A stretch of DNA of 64,000 bases from contig NC_037642.1 of the NCBI RefSeq assembly GCF_003254395.2, positions 9,809,736 through 9,873,735 of the forward strand, given 5' to 3'. Numbering within the stretch: position 1 is the stretch's first letter; each line of letters starts with the position of its first letter. The DNA is from Apis mellifera. Taxonomy: Eukaryota; Arthropoda; Insecta; Hymenoptera; Apidae. Shown here one piece after another: positions 24,661-38,166 of the stretch. A model generated the notes under the pieces. That model made no database searches. It worked only from the letters and a program-made list of their open reading frames with translations, and was not told where the DNA came from. The position numbers were made by a program, and so were the translations under genes.

Positions 24661-27600
24661 ATTCCAGTCGTTCAAATTGAAATTTTACAACCCTTCTAAT
24701 ATATAAAATGCAGAAACGAAGGAATATGAAATTATTAAAACTAGATAGACAATATATTTCTTGTAGCAATATAATGATACAATAATACAAAGTTAATAAA
24801 TAAAATTCTCAATTTAATATTATCCAAAAAATTTAAATGAATGATTATATAAAATTCATATGATGTTCATATGAAATTGAAAGAGTTTCCATGAAATCGA
24901 AAGTCAATATCAAATATACAATGTCAAATTAAATTACTCGTGAAAAAGATTACATATTTTAATCGGTAATTAGTGTCAACACGTGCCCGGAAAAGATTGT
25001 CACAAAAAGGTTTATCTGTTCATTGAAGAAAAAATATTCTCACGGAGACTAAAAACATGGAAACACATTTCCTTGGCAGACGTGCACCGTTGCCCCGTAA
25101 ATTATTCCCATCCGGCGTAAACATTAAACAAGAATCGTTTATACGTGCCATGTCAAGGGAAAGGAAGAAAGAAAGAAAAAAAGAAAGAAAATTCCACTTT
25201 TACTATATCACAATTATTCAAGATTAAATTTCCTTGTATCAATACGCTATGATTAAATTCAATTTCACGCTTTTTACTGGTGAAGCAACATTTATTGTTT
25301 TTATACAAATCAATAAGAACTTAATCAAGAAAGAAAGAATTAATAAGAATTTAATTAAGAAGAAAAAAAAACGCCAGAATGAAAAATAAAAAAAATTTTA
25401 TTTGAAATAAAAGATATTAGATTATTTTGATAATAAAAAATTAGGAAAAATTAGAATTGAGAAATTAAATAATTAAATTGGAAATAAAAACTTTTAAGAT
25501 ATCTTGAAAATAAGAAAAATGAAAAAAAAAAATTAAAACATTGTATTAGAAACAAAAAATATTTTAAGAATAATAAAATTTAAAAAAATATCAAAGAATT
25601 GGAATTAATTAAAATATTTCATTGAAAATAAAATAAAGTATCAGAATATTTTGACAAAATTTAATTTTTAGATAATAATTAAAATGATATAAATATTTAA
25701 AAAGAAAAATTTATAATGATATTATAGAAAGTATCGTATATCTTATAAAATCGAAATATTATATTAATAATAAAGAAGAAAACAAAAATATAAAAGTGTA
25801 CGAAAATTTTTAAAAATAATTTAATTAATTTACGTAATATAATTGATCCATCGCAGAAAGCAATGGACGTTCACGTCTCTGAAAGTGAAAAGCAATTTCG
25901 GCCTCCACCTTAATTTTTTATTACTTCTTATTTCTGTTCCACTTATTCACTACTGTGAATGATTTATGCTCTTTAAATATATTATTATGAAAGTAATTAT
26001 TTTAAATGCATGGATTTTTTTTAGAAAAAACTTATTAATACAATTATTATGACACTTTTAGAGTGCAAAGAAAAGAAAAAAATGTTATGTTATTTCATCT
26101 AGGATAATTTAACAATTTAATATACTTTAACAAAAATATAATTTTTCAATTATTTTACTGTGACTGATAAAATTAAATTATCAAATTTGTTACACGTCAA
26201 CTGTGTACATATATTTTAATTCTTTAACAAAATAACAAAGTTATAAAATAAATAATTAAAGATAAGGTCGACTGAAAACAAGAAATGTTTCGTTATATTT
26301 GATGGTCTGAAACCGGCGTCAAAATAAACGATATAATCTGCAAATAACTTCGCTTTCATGAGGATTACGTAATGGTCATCCTTATGCCCTACTTGCAGTA
26401 CATTACGAAAGACCAGTAGTTTATATAATAAATAGCGAAAAAGTATATTAAATATTCTAAGATCATGTAACTTCTTATTTGGAACAAATAGACAGAAATT
26501 TTCAAATATCGAATATCCTCTTGATTATCAATCTTTTAAATATTATTTAACGTATAAAAAATATTTTATAAAAAATTATTTATTTTTCACAACAAAATTA
26601 AATTATACAAAAAGAAAAAAAAAAGATTATACATTTAGTATAAAAATTTTATATAAACGAAGAGCACTGCTTATATTAAGTCGTTTCAGAGGCCACTATC
26701 GCTAACGATTACACAAGCTTATCTACTCTTTCCGCAGACTAACACATTTTACTGTGTAAACTTAATGAATAGTCACCATAAAGATCATAAAATTATTCCT
26801 GTTCAAACATATTCCACCCTTATACGAGTAACATCTATTTAGAAAAAAATATGATTTTAATATAATTATTTTCATTAAATAAATTATTGCAATATATATA
26901 TAACTACAAAAATATCTAACACATATTTATAATTTTTATACTACAATGAAATAATATGTACTTAAAAAGATAATCTCTTGAATTATAAAGTATGGAATAT
27001 ATAAACAATATTATTATTTAATTTACTAAAAAAATATTAAATATATTTATTTATAAATTTAATAGAAAAAATTGCCAAAATAGAAGATTACCATATTTGT
27101 AATTTATAAATGAACATATCACAAATTTAAAAAAAAATGTTGTGTTAGATATTGTATTAAATTTGTATTTATAATATGTAAGTACCTATTTGGAATCGTC
27201 CATATACATAAAATAGACACGTCCTTGTCGCTTTACCGTATATGAGATTAAAAGCGGATAAATTTATAAAGACGGAATTATAACCAATCAAATGTAGATG
27301 TGTGGACATATGACAAATATTTAACTGATAAATCGATAATCCTTTCAAATATGAGAACTAATCGAATGAAGACTCCTTTTTAATAATATATGAAACATAG
27401 AAGGAGTCTTATTATAGATTGAATATTCTTTTCGTTATTACATTCCCTGTGAAAATAATTCGACTCTCAGCCAACAACATACCCACAATATTATTTCTGA
27501 CGAAGCGTATTGTAATTCGGGGAGCACGATATGGAAGCACAGAATGAAAAAAAAGGTCTCGGCCGACTATACTTAAGAGCGGGAATGACATCTGCTCGCA

Positions 27601-28910
27601 CAGCTTCCGAGAGCCTGCGCAACTATTTCCAAATAAATTAGTCGAGAAATCGAGCAGCTCGCTATTTCTGTATTGTTACAGCTTCGTTTCGAATTTCAAT
27701 CATTAATTTACTATATTTTTTTTTAATTACATTCATTATATTCATTTGATAATCGAATAATTGGAAATAAAAAATGAATTTAGATTAGAAATTATATAAA
27801 AAATAAATTTAATAAAATGTTTTATCGGTATAATTACATTTTGAATGTATTAAATGTTTGAAAAAGAAAATTTAGATGTTCAATCGCTATTGCCAACATT
27901 CTATTGGAATAAACGATACAAATTTAAATGAATTATTAAGTACAAAATAAAAATTATTACCATTTTGATATTAGATATTTCATATATTTTACAAAAGATG
28001 ACATTTGTTCAAAGGGTGCGACATTACTGATTTTATAAATCGATCTTTCCAAATAAAAAAAAAAAAAAAATATTTTTTAATGAAATCCGATAGCTAATTA
28101 AAAATGCAAACAAAGAAAGAAGAACAAGGATTTGTATCAAATATTGAGAATTTCGAGTGCATCCCCTTGAACAGCGCGGAAACGAAATCGATAACCTATA
28201 CAAGAAGGACACTGCCTCTTTCTTACCTTAAGCATATAAATGTTAGATCCTCAAAAAGAAGAGAGGAGTTAATACTCTAGTTGAAGCTTCTTTGTCGATT
28301 TTGATGCGTAGCACATTTATTTACGAATTGACGATTAACCGGTTACTTTGAGGCGTGCCGGTTGATTTTTCGTTCTAATTTTTACGTTTAAACGTTTCTT
28401 TGAACAAACTGAAGAATCGTTGAAAAAAGAATGTAGCGTATATATTCGTTTTTCGTTCGTTAGAAATCGGTGTACATTTCACGAAATAACTTCGTGAAAC
28501 GACTTACAACTTTTGTCCGCACATACTGAACTATACTATCGCACCACTTTGAGAGCACCTCCGCGGATCGACTGCCAACTATATTCACACAGGCCACCGT
28601 CACTTTGCCTGTATAACAGGAACGTTCAACACACCAGCAACAGCCAGCGACAACTAGCGACAACCAGCAACGACCCCTACGTGCACCCTCTATCGACTGG
28701 TAACTACGCTACTAGGATTCATCGGAACAGTGGAATGTACAAATAGGTGGTTGAAAATTTGAAATATTCGCGCGTTTTATCTTAAACAGCGGAACGTATG
28801 GAAATGTTAAATCCAAATTAATATGAGCAAATTAAAATTATTTATATGAATAATTGTAAAAATCAGTGTATTTAAAAAATTATTTTCTTCAATTTTTATA
28901 TTTATTTATT
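24661..28910. other. Gene desert, second part: extremely A+T-rich, no supported gene
   Basis: About 25180-27200 is among the most A+T-rich DNA in the window. A G+C-richer patch at 27520-27640 contains TATACTTAAGAG and may be a promoter of an unseen non-coding transcript. At about 28630-28675 there is a short degenerate tandem array based on CAACCAGCGA. No coding exon could be supported. Confidence 0.5.
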
Positions 28911-28920
28911 AATTTAAATA
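28911..28920 (-). terminator. Tandem poly(A) signal of POP5
   Basis: On the minus strand this reads AATAAATAAA, about 65 bp after the POP5 stop codon, at the expected distance for a short 3' UTR. Confidence 0.6.
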
Positions 28921-28984
28921 CTTAATTTAAAAATATATCTTATATATCTAATTTATAAATTTAATTTATAAATTTAATTTTAAT

Positions 28985-29768
28985 TTATCCCAACTCTTTC
29001 ATGACAGGAGTTAATGTCATTAAAGCATTTTCCATGTTTTTTCGTTCTCTTTCAGTTTTAAGAGTATTCCATACTCGTTCTAATTCTTGTTGTTGATATT
29101 TCTGAAATATTTAATTTCAAAAAAATATGTTTGTTAATATTGCTATGCATATAATCTAAAAAAAATTTACTTACTTTGATAAAAAGAAAACAATGTTTTA
29201 ATGTTGCACCCACATAAAGTATTTCTATTGATACTAAACGTCCTGCAATATCATTTATAAGTGGGATAGCTTTCAATAAAAATTTATGAGGACCATGACG
29301 GGTTTTCACTAATGCTATTTTTGTATGTATATTACAATATTTTGCTAAAAAGATTATAAAATATATAAAATCAGATATTTATTCAAAATTTTCAATTTTT
29401 TTGTTATTTTGAAATTATAATTGATGAAACTATAACTTTTATATTACCAGTAAAACCAGCTTTTATCGCAGCAACACCAAAATCACCATATAATTGCTGT
29501 ACTTTTTGTTGAATAGCAACATGTAAAGTTGTAATTTTTAATTGTAAAGGCTTATTAGATTTATCACCAAGAGTTATTTTAAATGTTATATATCTAAAAA
29601 TATATTTTGAATATTTTTTAATTACATTATATTTCGATTATATTTTTATAAATATGATGCTTAAAAATTATAATGAAAGCATAAAAAATATATTATTGAA
29701 CATCTAAAACGCATTATATTATATATTTAAAATATATAATATTGCTACCTGTTTTTAAACCGAACCAT
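28985..29768 (-). CDS. POP5: Ribonuclease P/MRP protein subunit POP5
   Basis: Four exons on the minus strand: 29749-29768, 29448-29593, 29175-29344 and 28985-29101; phases agree and give 150 residues. The tiny first exon encodes MVRFKNR, which matches the characteristic N-terminus of POP5 proteins. The body has the POP5/Rpp14 fold signature: a QQKVQQLYGDFGVAAIKAGF segment, then NIHTKIALVKTRHG, and later ILYVGATLKHC followed by a helix with QQQELERVW. POP5 is a core subunit of nuclear RNase P and RNase MRP, acting in tRNA 5' maturation and rRNA processing. The length is close to that of known animal POP5. It lies head-to-head with the FGGY kinase, so the two may share regulation. Confidence 0.95.
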
Positions 29769-30621
29769 GTTTAGGTTATGTAATGAGTTAAAGTATATAG
29801 TTCTCTAAAAAAAATTATTTAAGAAAAAAAAATATTAATTATATGTACAATTTATAAATTTATATCACTTAATAATAAATAATTGAGAAACTGTATGATT
29901 TGAACAATTTGTGATATCAAAGTTACACCACGTGTATTACTTTTTATTACTCAATACTTAAGGTATTGCTAGGTCACTGTCAAACTAGTTGCACGTGCGT
30001 GCAATGTATACTATATTTTCATTATTATTTTTTAACAATATAATATTTCGTTTTTTTTAAATATATTGTGATATCGTTCAATAATATTATTTATGTAATA
30101 ATTAATTTAATAGAACTTATTAAAACACTCGAAGAATATAAAAAGATGACAATACGAAGTAGTAGAATTAATTACGATACGCACTTAGAATTTTTTATAC
30201 ATAGTTTCCATATATGGATCTACGTATACTATGCCATTCTACTTACGTAACATTGTTATATTTTGTTTTCAATGTTTTTATATCCTATATTTTTAAATTT
30301 AATTATAAGTTGTTTATTTGGAATAATTCCATTGATAATAATTTCCTTTTTGTATATTACGTTTTTTTATTTTATGTATAAAAGAGTTATATAGCAACAA
30401 GTTATTATTGGTGTTATTATTACTTAACTGTTTCTTATTGCTGAAAGAGTTATCTCAGGGTCATGTAAGATTAAAGTAAAGCCCATGATTACATAAAGTT
30501 TTACTGATAATAACTATTACTTACTCATATTTGCAGCTCACAATGATTCTAATTGAAGTAAAGCATTCAGTTGAATTCTCTTAGTGAAAGATATAAAACT
30601 TACGGATCTATTCTAAGAAAT
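29769..30621. promoter_or_regulatory. Head-to-head spacer between POP5 and the FGGY kinase, probable shared promoter
   Basis: The two start codons are 853 bp apart and point away from each other. Two canonical CACGTG E-boxes lie at 29929-29934 and 29992-29997, closer to the POP5 side. An acceptor-like ATTTGCAG at about 30530-30537 suggests the FGGY transcript may have a spliced 5' UTR. No start-site experiment is available. Confidence 0.6.
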
Positions 30622-33043
30622 ATGGACATGGATTACTTTGTGGGTGTTGATGTAGGAACAGGAAGTGCTCGAGCTGCTTTGGTATCCTCTAAAGGGAAGA
30701 TAATAAAATTGGCAACATGCCCACTTGAAATTTTTCACCCTGCTCCTAATTTTTATGAGCAGTCATCTGATAATATTTGGAGTGCAGTTTGCCATGTAGT
30801 AAAGGTATAAAACAAATTTAACAAATTTAATCATTTTTTATTAATAATAAATTATATATAACTTTCTTAATTCTAGTCAGTTGTGGCTGACATTTCTGCA
30901 GATAATGTAAAAGGTATTGGTTTTGATGCTACATGTTCATTGGTTGCAATTGATAAAACAGGATCACCAGTTACAGTTAGTCCAACAGGTATTTTCCAAA
31001 ATTTTTCAAAATTAAATAAAAATATCTATTCATTGTTTAAATTTTTATTTTTATAGGAGAAGATAAACAAAATGTTATATTATGGATGGATCATAGAGCA
31101 CAAGAAGAAGCTGATTTCATAAATGCTCAAGGTCATGATATGCTTCAGTATGTAGGTGGAAAAATATCATTAGAAATGCAAACTCCTAAAATGTTATGGC
31201 TGAAAAAAAATCTATCTTCATCTTGGAATCGTGCAGCATTGCTATTTGATCTGCCTGATTTCCTAACATGGAAAGCAACAGGTTCTGAATCAAGGTAACA
31301 ATATTATTATATAAAATTTATTTTTAATATAAAACATAAACATTGTAGTATAACTTTTTAGTTTGATTTCAGATCTTTATGTTCTTTAGTGTGTAAATGG
31401 AATTATAGTGCTGGTCCTGATGGTAACAATAAATGGAATGACGAATTCTTTGAACAAATTCATTTAAAAGATCTTAAGAAAGATAACTGGAGAAAAATAG
31501 GTATTATTACTAATCTATATAATAATCGGAATTGTTTCTATTTAGGTAAATTTAAATCATTACACAAAACGGAAATTATTTCGTTTGAATCATATGTAGT
31601 TTTTGAGTTAACAAGTTAACAAATCTCTTTTATGTTCAGACAGATAATATGAAAGTATTACTTTATTTTAACAAAGAGAAATATTAATACGAAGGTAATG
31701 ATGTGAGGGCTCCGGGCGACCCGGTTAACCAAGGATTATCAACAAAAGCTGCATCTGAATTGGGTCTCCTAAAAGGAACAGCTGTGGGAACTTCACTTAT
31801 TGATGCACATGCAGGAGGACTTGGTATGATAGGCTGTTCTGTACCTGCCATGTCTTATAACTTACAAAGTAGATTAGGTATATCTATACAAAATGTTTCT
31901 ACTTGTATACTTTATTATTTTTGTCGCTTCGATTTTTGTAATTAATGAATGTAATTTACAGCATTAATTTGTGGCACATCAACTTGCCATATGATAGTTA
32001 ATGAGAAGAAACTTTTTGTTAATGGTGTTTGGGGCCCATATTTCAATGCTATGGTTCCAGGATTATGGTTGAGTGAAGGAGGACAAAGTGTAACCGGAAA
32101 ATTACTTGATCATATAATTGATACTCATCCCGCGACACCAGGAATTTTGAAAAGTTTAAGCGGAAATAAGTAAGTTAAAATAAATTATATAAATTCATAA
32201 ACGTTATTATTATTTGTCATATAATTTTTAGACATATACAGCAATATTTATCTGAATTATTACAAACGATATCTGATCAAAAAGGCTTAAAAAATATCTC
32301 GTATTTAACGAAAGATATTCATGTATGGCCTGATTTTCACGGTAATCGATCACCTTTGGCTGATCCAACACTTAAAGGAATGGTAATAATATTATATGTT
32401 TTTTTTACTAACTCAATTATAATGAAATAAATGAATTAAATTTTTTAATTGAATATTATATAGATATCAGGACTTTCTTTATCAGTTGATCAAGAAAACT
32501 TGGCACTATTGTATTTGGCAACAGTACAAGCTTTAACGGTACGAATATATTTAATTTCCTTGTATTTTTCTTATAATAAAAAATACATTTAAAATTTTTT
32601 GATAGTATGGTACAAAATATATTTTGGAAACATTAGAAGCTGCTGGTCATAAAATAGATACTTTATTAGTTTGTGGAGGTTTAAGTCAAAATCCATTATT
32701 TATACAAATACAAGCGGATGTATTAGATTTACCTGTATTATGTCCTACTGAAAAAGAATCAGTACTAATAGGAGCTGCAATTCTTGGATCTTATGCAGCT
32801 AAAAAATTTAATACAATGTATGATGCTATTAAAGCAATGGGAGGATCTGCAACCATGGTTAAACCTAGAAGCAAATGCTACAAGTAAGCGAATCTGTTCA
32901 AAAAAATTGTTTAAATTATTTTTGATTTATAATATACGTACTATTTTTCTTAAAGGTATCATCTCCAAAAATATCGAGTTTTTCGAAAGATGGTGCAAGA
33001 TCAAAATGATTATAGAGAAATTATGAGTGAAGAATTTTTATAA
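30622..33043 (+). CDS. FGGY: FGGY-family carbohydrate kinase (FGGY-domain protein, D-ribulokinase type)
   Basis: Ten exons: 30622-30804, 30877-30988, 31057-31294, 31373-31500, 31695-31877, 31962-32169, 32232-32382, 32464-32538, 32606-32883 and 32956-33043. Total 1644 nt (547 residues), close to the usual ~550 of this family, with all phases consistent. Family marks are visible: phosphate loop DVGTGSARAAL near the start, WMDHRA, DFLTWKATG, PGDPV.QGLS, and IDAHAGGLG, which carries the catalytic Asp. Further on come CGTSTCH, the ATP-site segment LLVCGGLSQNP, and a C-terminus HLQKYRVFRKM typical of FGGY-domain proteins. Members phosphorylate sugars such as D-ribulose in the cytosol. The start at 30622 is the first of two nearby Met codons (MDMDYF). 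The acceptor of exon 5 has a weak pyrimidine tract, but the phase and protein match are good. Confidence 0.95.
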
Positions 33044-33087
33044 TTATTATCACAGGTGCTGCATTTGTACTTATTAACACTATGGTG

Positions 33088-33093
33088 AATAAA
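33088..33093 (+). terminator. Poly(A) signal of the FGGY kinase
   Basis: AATAAA lies 45 bp after the stop codon. It is the first such signal in the 3' flank. Confidence 0.6.
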
Positions 33094-33099
33094 ATGAGG

Positions 33100-34907
33100 A
33101 ATTATACTTAAAAAAAATCTTTTATAGAATCTCATAATTAGCAAATAATATAAAAAAAAATATGATATTTCTTATACAACTTTTTTACTAATTAATAATA
33201 TTTTATATTATATATTATTATGTTGAAATATATTTTTGTTATCTATTTTATTTTTTATCTTTATTTGTTGTAAATAAAGATATATATGGAAACATTTGTA
33301 GAGTTTTCTTACTTTAAATGATAAATAATAAATGATAATTTAAATATGACATATTAAATAATATTGCTTTATTTAATACTTAAATGTAGATTTGATTTTA
33401 TAAAACATGTTACAACTTTTTATTACAATTTGGTATAAAACATGTAAAGTCATAACAATATTGCTAGATAGTTAATTGTTATAAAAATATTGTATATATT
33501 TTAGTTTTTTTAATAAAAAAATTTTGTTTTTCAATATTGTTATGTAATTTTATAAAATGATATTATTTAAGAATAAAAAGCCTTAATTATATAATATATA
33601 GTATATTAAATTCTATTAACTTACAAAATAATTTTCTTATCTTGTCAACTAATATATAATATTTTACCGCACGAAGTAACGTCATTATCACATTGTTTAA
33701 GAAAACTTCTTAAAAATTTGACAACCTTGATATTTTATTCATTCTTTAGTGATATAATTTGAAAAACGAAGAAAACTAACAATTCCATATCACAAAGTCA
33801 GTTTTATCACATCTGATGTATAATTGCTATATTCTGTCACTAAATTAGTGACTTTAACTAAAGAAAACTGACCATAATTTGAACAAAATATAAATGTGAT
33901 TTTAACTTATATTAAAATGATTATAGAATATTATTCAGAATAATACTGGTGTAAAACTTTGGATAAAACTAGTTTCTTATTAAGTATTATATCTAATATA
34001 AGTATTAATAGCACAATATAAATTGACAATTGTTTGTGAACTTGTTCTATTTAAATTTTTAAATCTAATTCTATTTAAATCTAATTTATATGTTGGTACT
34101 AATTGCACCTGATATTAAACATTTCAGTTTAAATTTTCTATAAAATGATTGGATAATATTTTAATATTACAGAATCTTAATAATAATTAGCAATTATAAT
34201 CGTAAATTAATTTTTTGATATACATATACTTATTAAGAAACAAATAGAAAGCTCTTTCTATCAATTTTAAAATTCAAATTTTTTTGAGTATTTAAAATTT
34301 GCATATCAATTATAAATTTTGAAGAAATATAATTTGATAATTGTAATTTAATTTGATTCATTAGTAATTTGATATTATATCAATATCACCATCAGTCTTT
34401 TAATAACTAGTTTGTTGATCTAAATTTGTAGAAAAATTGAATGATATAAAGTGAATAGTATGTTTTAAATGTGCATTAACAAATTCAAGTTTATCTTGCA
34501 TTATATTCTAATTCTAACTAATAACAATTATTATATAAATTCAAATTTAAAAAGTATTAATATTTTCATACTTGGAAGACACAAAGTGCGTGTTTCAATG
34601 AAACATTAGATTGTAATATTCTTTTCATGAAGATAATTTTTATAATATATATATTTCATTTATAAGTAATGAATATATTTTTTTTTTAATATTAGCAAGG
34701 CCATTGCTAATGCAAAACATAACGCGTATATTTTAGATGATATAGAATATCGATTCAATTAGTAATCAATATTATAGTTATGGTATGTTAATTTGTATTA
34801 AAATTATTTTACAAAATCATATCGTCAAAAAAAGAAATTATTCACTAGCATTTGATATTGCTTTTCAGTGTAGAAAAATATGCTATTTAAAATAATAATA
34901 AATCAAT
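33100..34907. other. Convergent intergenic spacer, no gene seen
   Basis: A+T-rich DNA between the 3' ends of the FGGY kinase (plus) and the transposase-derived gene (minus). It likely contains the 3' UTRs of both. No open frame of note and no clear repeat was found. Confidence 0.6.
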
Positions 34908-36586
34908 TTAAACAAAGCGATAACATTCTGCGATATGATTAAGCATGTATTGAAATGCTGTAGAAGGAGACGTACCAAATCTTTGCCTCCATAAATGCTT
35001 TGATATTATACGCTGTCCTAGAGTATGTGTAGTTTCTTGAATTTCTTCGCAAATCTCAACACCAGTTTGCCAAATTGTTTCTTAATAAAAAATATTAATA
35101 ATAATATTTTTATATATAATATTTGATAACAAGCAATATATATACATACCTAGATTATTAAGAAGTTTATTTTTTCCTGGTGGATCAAATTTCTGGAGTT
35201 GTTCTACACTAATTACTTTATATTGTTTTAATTCTTGTAGCAAATCAAAACTGCAACAACGAGCTCGATTATTTGCTACAATATAACTACCAGGAGCACT
35301 GTGTTTTGCAATCTCTTTTAAAGCTTCTTTAACCATGTTGCATTTATCAATATCACATTGTGATTTATCTATCTTCAGTGGCTAGTGAATGATAATATTA
35401 AAATGAAAAAAAATATAATTGCAAATAATTTTAATATAAAAATTAAAGAAAAAAAATAATACCTCTGGAAATGCTTCAATCATATGAAACCACATTCTAG
35501 TTGGTATTGTATTTGCTTCTGCTATACATACTATTGTATGAGAGTTATTGTTGCGTTTCTTAGCACTAGTTATATCAGAAGGATTTTCAGTCATATAGCC
35601 ATTAGGAAATTCATCCACAATTAATATTGCACTTTGACCTCCTAGAACCCAATCCTCTGGATGACTTGTTACATAATTTTCAGAAACTTCATCACATCTC
35701 TCATATACTTTCTTAACTACATGTTTTTTTATGTCTAAAAATAAAATATATATAAACTTTTTTATTCAAAATATTTAAAAATTTATATAAAACATACCTA
35801 AATAATTGGCAGTGTGTTCACTAGGTATCATTTGACACCATCCTAATATCAATTGAAGGCACATTTTCAGGTCACATTTAACTCCAACAAAAAATGAATT
35901 TTCTCTAATAGACTGCTTTCTTGTACAGTTAGGACAAGACCAACTATATTTATCTACAATTCTTGCTTGATTCCAAGCCAAACTCCTTCCTTTACATTCA
36001 GGGTGTGGACAAGTAGAAACAGTTCTAATTAAACTCATTTCTTTTAACCAGCCACATAATTCTCCTTCATGTCCTTGTTGTAACATAGGTCTTACAACAA
36101 CATCAAAATAGCCTCCTTGATCTCCAAATCTCTCTATACATTGTCTGAAAATAAATATTATGATGATGATAAAAAAATTTTCAATGAATATTTAAAATTT
36201 TTTTAATAATTAATTTAATAATTAACTTATTTAAAATATTAAAATAAATTATACGAAATATATGACATTACAAAAATAGAAAGCTACATATTTGATTCTA
36301 TATGAATGAATAAATTTGAGATATTTATTGTATACAATAAGTGAGAAAAAAAATCAATATTTTTCGAGGTTAAAAAGTTTACTATTCTTGATATTATTAA
36401 AACAAAAAATTAATAAAATATTAATTTTTCAATGAATTTTTTAATAAATAAGAAAATATAATATAATGTTATAAAAAAATAAATATAATTATCGAAATAG
36501 TTTTCAGTAGCAGAAGCAACAAGTATAATTACTTCAAAACTATTCCATTGAATCAATTACCTCGCTTTGATTTTTGCGTTCTTCAT
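34908..36586 (-). CDS. ISXO2/Merlin-type transposase-derived gene, probably domesticated and catalytically inactive
   Basis: Five exons on the minus strand: 36561-36586, 35798-36144, 35463-35734, 35150-35381 and 34908-35080. Total 1050 nt, 349 residues, all phases consistent. Residues 54-82 form a zinc ribbon (C54-x4-C59 and C79-PN-C82) before an RENSFFVG segment, as in IS1595/ISXO2 transposases. The DDE-type domain follows: LGGQSAILIVDEF with D165, then GSYIVANN, then NNLETIW with E293. In active relatives the second motif reads like GS.I.SDxW; here the Asp position is N252 and the Trp is Arg. An intact multi-exon frame with a lost catalytic residue argues for host use rather than a live element. 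No terminal inverted repeats were noticed at the flanks. Role unknown; DNA or chromatin binding is possible. Confidence 0.85.
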
Positions 36587-38083
36587 TTTTGATATAAAAG
36601 TCACAATGTACAAATATTTTACAATTTAAAAGGAACTTAGGAAAATCTATAACATTTTTAAGCCAACTAAAAGATAAACAAAAATAAGAAAATCAACGAG
36701 GAACCACAAAAGACCGCGGAGCAATCTCAATGTTACGCAGCCATCGCGCATCGACTTGATTATTGTACATGCACCACAAACAAGATATAGGATAGACCCA
36801 ACATTTAATGGAATTTTGTATCCCATATTCTGAAATACCGATTGCGCAAATAATCAATGTTCAATGTATCCATTTAAACAATGTATTCATTAAACACATA
36901 AATACAGAAATTATTTAATTTAATTAAGATAAATTTAAAAATATTAAAGATAAAATTACTAGATTTTAAAAATAATTTCTTTTATTAAAAATATATTAAA
37001 ATACAACTTTATTAAAAATATATTCTTTTATTAAATATTCTTATGATTTATATATGTTGAATTTTATTCATTCAGATTTTCTAATTACTATTAATAACAG
37101 ACAATAAAAATAATCAAATATAGAAATTGTTTCTTGAAAAAAAAACAAATATGAAAAATGTGGATAAAAATAGAATAAAAATATGAGAATCGCCATCAGT
37201 GTTGCAAATAAACTAACCAAAGACAACAAATAGTAAGAAAAAGATAGATATAAAAAAAAATTCACCATCTCAAAAACTTATTTCTTGATAAAACCAACAT
37301 TTAAAACATTCAAAAAGTCGTATTAACAATTGATTCTCATTTTATCTCTATTCTTTTTTCATTTTTTTCTGTTTTTTCTTTCTATATTTCGTTTGCATTA
37401 TTCTAAAAGTAGTACTGATTTCAATATTTTTATTCTATTTTTGTCTTACGCTCAGTATTTGTCTTAATCAGGTATGGGATATCAATTAAACATTTTCGTT
37501 ATTTCTCTTTCAAAACTACAATGTGTTTTAATTTTTAATGTAAAAAATATAGATATTACATTTTAAGTTTTACAATGTATATCGACGATTTCTAAATATA
37601 ACACAAGTGTTTTGACACGAAGCAATATTCAGCGATAGCAATGAGATTTAAATATAGTATTAGTAATATCCATAATAGAATATTTATTCTATTTCTTATG
37701 TGTTAATTTTATATTCAAATTTAATTTCAAATTCAATTAATATTGCAATTTTATTTTGAATCGAATCGATAATATTGAGAATGACATTAAAATGATAGAA
37801 GAAAGTCTTAATCCCCGAAACAAAAATCGAATATTAGATCTATTCTGTATCTTGTCTGTATACATTATCTTATCCTTTCTTTTCTTTTCGATGAAAAAGA
37901 ACTTAAGTAATTTTTTCACTCATTTTTATAATCGATATATAATCAACCATAGAATATTCTACGATTATTTAATTTTTATTAATAATAAAGTTCTACATTC
38001 AAAATAAAATGATAGTCCATTTCGATTAAATACCTTGTATTTCTTTTTTATTATGAACATGTTTTACAAAGCAAAATTGTGTA

Positions 38084-38166
38084 ATGGTGGAAATGGTGGA
38101 TGTTGTGGAGGCTGAAAACTACGGAATTAGTGTTGGTGGGGACAATTCAACAAGATTTCTGGAAAA
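38084..38166 (+). other. Possible coding first exon (28 codons, unconfirmed)
   Basis: ATG at 38084 opens a frame of 27 codons plus two bases, running into a perfect donor AA|GTGAGTG at 38167. The translation (MVEMVDVVEAENYGISVGG...) is not low-complexity in the A/T sense, unlike the surroundings. A weak acceptor at about 38236 keeps the frame open only to a stop soon after. It may be a short-peptide gene, the first exon of a gene with distant exons, or chance. Confidence 0.25.

Noticed and set aside
37756..38007. Plus-strand frame with a hydrophobic segment (SVYIILSFLFF)
   Set aside because: It lacks an ATG at its start and is explained by A+T-rich codons; no splice context or homology was recognised.
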